Shown here one piece after another: positions 5,847 through 8,001 of a DNA stretch of 8,001 nt. The DNA is from JALYUA01 sp040004225. GTDB lineage: Bacteria; Acidobacteriota; Thermoanaerobaculia; UBA5066; Gp7-AA6. The position numbers and the translations under genes were made by a program. Under the pieces are notes generated by a model. The model did no database searches. It was not told where the DNA came from and saw only the letters and a list, made by a program, of their open reading frames with translations. The stretch lies in assembly GCA_040004225.1 (NCBI GenBank), contig JBDUBI010000203.1:1-8001 (forward strand). Direction: 5' to 3'. How positions within the stretch are numbered: the first letter of the stretch is position 1; each line of letters starts with the position of its first letter.

Positions 5847-5916
5847 GGCGGGGGTCAGGCGTCAGGCGGCAATACGAGAACCCGCCCGGCGCCCGGCACG
5901 CAGCGCCCACAAAATC
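5847..5916 (+). other. Adaptor-ATPase intercistronic gap with tandem heptamer and weak hairpin
   Basis: This is the only sizeable gap in the exporter operon. It contains GTCAGGC twice in tandem (5854-5860 and 5861-5867), and GGCGGG (5847-5852) can pair with CCCGCC (5881-5886) to bracket them. The bases just before the ATPase ATG (CCCACAAAATC) hold no recognisable Shine-Dalgarno. The repeat and hairpin may be chance in such GC-rich DNA, but together with the missing ribosome site they could affect ATPase expression. Confidence 0.35.
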
Positions 5917-6600
5917 ATGCAGATCATTCAGACATCCCGACTGACCAAGACCTACGGGACCAACGGCGTCGCCGTGCATGCTCTCCGCGGGATCGACCTC
6001 GAGGTCGAGCGCGGCGAGTTCGTCGCGCTGATCGGCCCTTCCGGGTCGGGAAAGTCGACACTGATGGCGATTCTGGGTTGTCTCGACCTGCCGACGTCCG
6101 GGACGTACGAGCTCGACGGCCGCCGCGTGCAGGGACTCTCCGGAATCGAGCTCGCGCAGCTGCGCAACGAGAAGATCGGGTTCGTCTTCCAGCAGTACAA
6201 CCTGCTCCCGAGGGCCTCGGTGCGACGAAACGTCGAGTTGCCCATGCTCTACGCCGGCGTTCCACGGAAGGAGCGGCGTCAGCGGGCGATGGAGCTGCTC
6301 GAGAAGGTCGGGATCGCGGAAAAGGCCGAGCGGCTCCCGGCGGTCCTATCCGGCGGGCAGCGGCAGCGAGTCGCGGTTGCACGGGCTCTGGCCAACCGGC
6401 CGGCGCTCCTGCTCGCAGACGAACCGACCGGCGCCCTGGATTCCAGGACGGGACACGAAGTGCTGGAGCTCTTCAGCGAGCTCCACGGGCAGGGCCATAC
6501 GATCATCATCGTCACGCACGACCTCGCGGTCGCGAAATTGGCCGGCCGGCAGGTCGAGATCCACGACGGACGGATCGCAACGGCCGAGCAGGTCGCGTAG
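5917..6600 (+). CDS. ABC transporter ATP-binding protein, MacB/LolD-type
   Basis: A 227-residue stand-alone ABC ATPase of the family that powers MacB, LolCDE and FtsEX-like machines. All catalytic motifs are present: Walker A GPSGSGKST (40-48), Q-loop Gln92 in FVFQQYNLL, signature LSGGQRQR (144-151), Walker B LLLADEP (164-170) with catalytic Glu169, D-loop GALD (172-175), and switch His201 in VTHD. IILGCLD-like sequence after Walker A (AILGCLDLPTSG) and the NLLP stretch are hallmarks of this subfamily. The protein ends soon after the switch region, so it is not fused to a permease as in E. coli MacB. No alternative start gives a complete domain, so the ATG at 5917 is retained despite lacking a clear ribosome site. 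The permease follows 7 bp after the stop. Confidence 0.96.
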   Translation: MQIIQTSRLTKTYGTNGVAVHALRGIDLEVERGEFVALIGPSGSGKSTLMAILGCLDLPTSGTYELDGRRVQGLSGIELAQLRNEKIGFVFQQYNLLPRASVRRNVELPMLYAGVPRKERRQRAMELLEKVGIAEKAERLPAVLSGGQRQRVAVARALANRPALLLADEPTGALDSRTGHEVLELFSELHGQGHTIIIVTHDLAVAKLAGRQVEIHDGRIATAEQVA

Positions 6601-6607
6601 GCGGCTC

Positions 6608-7855
6608 GTGGCCACCGGCAAGCTCGTCGAACGGGTTCGCAACGCGTGGGCGGAAATGCGCGAGAACCTCGGGCGCTCGACCCTTCAGTCGCTCGGCGTC
6701 ATGCTCGGTGTCGCCTCGGTGCTCGGCGGCTTTTCGATCACCGACAGCATGCGGCAGCGCTCGAAAGAGCTTTACATCCGCATGGGCGGCCTCGACAAAT
6801 TGAACGTCCAGCCCTCCGCGGTGATTCGGGAAGGCCGCCCGACCGCGCTTCAGACGGCAAATCTGGGATTGCGCAACGCGGATGCGGAGCAGGGCCGGAC
6901 TCTGGATTCCAGGGCTGTGAGCGGTGTCGCGGTGCAGAAGTTCGCGCGGGCTCGCGTACGCTCGGCGTACGCGGATCAGGAGCGGGACATCCGGGGCATC
7001 GGCGGAGATTTTCTCGCCACCGACGGTTACGAAGTGGGCCGCGGCCGCGACTTCACGGCGGAGGATTACGCCGCCGGCACGCCCGTCGCGCTCCTGGGCA
7101 CCGAAGCCGTGACGGTCTTTTTCCCCAGTGGAGAGGCTGTCGGAAAAACGGTTCGTATCGGAGACGTGCCCGTGACCGTCGTGGGCGTGCTCCGAGAGCG
7201 TGTCTTTCATTTTCGGAAGTCGAACCGGAACATGTTCCGGCGGCGCAACAGAATCATCGCGGTCCCGACGAGTCTCGTGACGCGGCGCTTCGAGGGGGAC
7301 ATGTACCGCCGCGCCGACCGGGTGACTTTCCGCATCCGCGACTTCGACGCCATGGCTATGTTCTCGAAGAGCCTGGGTTCCATGCTCAAGGCGAATCATC
7401 GCCAGCAGGACGACTTCCGGCTGGACGACGTGGCGGCGCGGGTGAAGAAGGAGCAGAGCCAGAGCGACGCTTACAACATCATCTTCATGCTCTCCGGCGT
7501 GCTGTCCCTGATAGGAGGCGGGATGGTGAACGTGAACATCCAGATGGCCACCTTGAAGGAGCGCATCCGGGAAGTCGGGGTGAAGATGGCGATCGGGGCG
7601 TCCGGCCGGGAGGTCTTTAAGGATTTCTTAGTCGAGGCGTTGCTCCTCACGGGCTCGGGGTCTCTCGTCGGGCTCGTGATGGGAGTCGGGTTCTCGAAGA
7701 TCATCACCTACTCGATCGGTGTGCCCCTCCACGTCGACGCGAAGAGCTTCGTTGCGGCCTACGCGATGGCGGCCGTGTTCGGATTCGTGTTCGCGCTGTT
7801 TCCGGCGTTCAAGGCGAGCCGACTGTCGCCCATGGAAGCCCTCCGCTATGAATAG
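6608..7855 (+). CDS. MacB/FtsX-type ABC transporter permease
   Basis: A 415-residue permease with the MacB layout: a first membrane helix (about 26-45, LQSLGVMLGVASVLGGFSIT), a large periplasmic MacB_PCD-like domain (about 46-285), and a C-terminal FtsX domain with three more helices (about 290-312, 340-365, 381-400). The cytoplasmic stretch LKERIREVGVKMAIGAS (316-332) is the conserved segment after TM2 that contacts the ATPase, and the end RLSPMEALRYE is a family signature. GTG at 6608 is chosen as the start because it lies just after the ATPase stop and supplies the amphipathic helix LVERVRNAWAEMRENL ahead of TM1; ATG at 6656 is a less likely alternative. The open frame extends upstream to 6377, but that part only shadows the ATPase gene. 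Its stop overlaps the start of a second permease. Confidence 0.94.
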   Translation: MATGKLVERVRNAWAEMRENLGRSTLQSLGVMLGVASVLGGFSITDSMRQRSKELYIRMGGLDKLNVQPSAVIREGRPTALQTANLGLRNADAEQGRTLDSRAVSGVAVQKFARARVRSAYADQERDIRGIGGDFLATDGYEVGRGRDFTAEDYAAGTPVALLGTEAVTVFFPSGEAVGKTVRIGDVPVTVVGVLRERVFHFRKSNRNMFRRRNRIIAVPTSLVTRRFEGDMYRRADRVTFRIRDFDAMAMFSKSLGSMLKANHRQQDDFRLDDVAARVKKEQSQSDAYNIIFMLSGVLSLIGGGMVNVNIQMATLKERIREVGVKMAIGASGREVFKDFLVEALLLTGSGSLVGLVMGVGFSKIITYSIGVPLHVDAKSFVAAYAMAAVFGFVFALFPAFKASRLSPMEALRYE

Positions 7856-8001
7856 TGGCGGCGCCGCGCTCGCGGAAGCCGTATCTCTGCCGGCCACCGC
7901 TCGGGAACCGGGCGCGCCCGGCCTTTCGATCCCGGCGCGCCTGGCCCTCTACGGAGAGGTCGTTCGCGGCGGGTTGATCGAATTGTGGGCGCACAAGCTC
8001 C
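7848..8001 (+). CDS. Second MacB-like permease, N-terminal part (cut by window edge)
   Basis: Fifty-one codons are visible, from an ATG that overlaps the end of the previous permease gene by eight bases. After a variable leader (MNSGGAALAEAVSLPATARE) comes IPARLALYGEVVRGGLIELW and then AHKL. This resembles the amphipathic helix found just before TM1 in MacB/FtsX permeases, where it is usually followed by 'RS.LT.LGi..GvasV'. Position and overlap make a second, possibly partner, permease the best reading. Without the membrane part this rests on a short motif plus context, and the start could also be an internal codon further right. Confidence 0.72.
   Translation, partial: MNSGGAALAEAVSLPATAREPGAPGLSIPARLALYGEVVRGGLIELWAHKL

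Noticed and set aside
6377..6607. Upstream extension of the permease frame
   Set aside because: It overlaps the conserved 3' half of the ATPase gene in another frame and adds Arg/Ser-rich sequence atypical of a permease N-terminus.
6512..7399. 295-codon minus-strand open frame opposite the permease
   Set aside because: Antisense shadow; His/Arg/Ala-rich without membrane segments or domains, whereas the plus strand is a clear MacB-type permease.

Overview
This is a GC-rich, gene-dense chromosomal window from a Gram-negative-type bacterium. Three things point that way: a periplasmic adaptor of the MacA/AcrA kind, separately encoded MacB-type ABC parts, and an ImuA-ImuB cassette. An Acidobacteriota or similar soil lineage would fit, but that is a guess from gene style; no marker gene fixes the phylum.

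Left part (1-1261, minus strand): a LexA-type damage-response cassette, imuA followed by imuB. The two overlap by four bases (ATGA) and imuB runs off the left edge. A promoter with an 11-bp-period direct repeat lies just upstream of the imuA start preferred here. Region 1262-1729 holds no gene, only a GC-rich palindromic repeat and a small hairpin. Next, on the plus strand (1730-3290), is a TetR-family regulator whose promoter carries a perfect 12-bp palindrome in its spacer and which appears to be leaderless. It is translationally coupled to an alpha/beta hydrolase.

Middle part (3351-4440, minus strand): a Nudix hydrolase and, upstream of it, a small basic protein whose first half belongs to a small family and whose tail is Lys/Arg/Ser-rich and histone-H1-like. 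A third copy of the palindromic repeat lies between them; the first copy is embedded in frame in the 3' end of imuA.

Right part (4620-8001, plus strand): a MacAB-like export operon. It encodes a membrane-anchored HlyD/MacA-type adaptor, a stand-alone ABC ATPase, a MacB/FtsX-type permease, and the start of a second permease overlapping the first by eight bases. The likely product is a tripartite or mechanotransmission-type ABC exporter built from separate ATPase and (perhaps heterodimeric) permease subunits. No TolC-like gene is visible before the edge.

No tRNA, rRNA, CRISPR array, transposase or phage gene was seen. The most notable items are the dispersed palindromic repeat family (one copy inside a coding sequence), the leaderless self-regulated-looking tetR, the candidate imuA operator, and the split MacB system with a degenerate adaptor tip motif.
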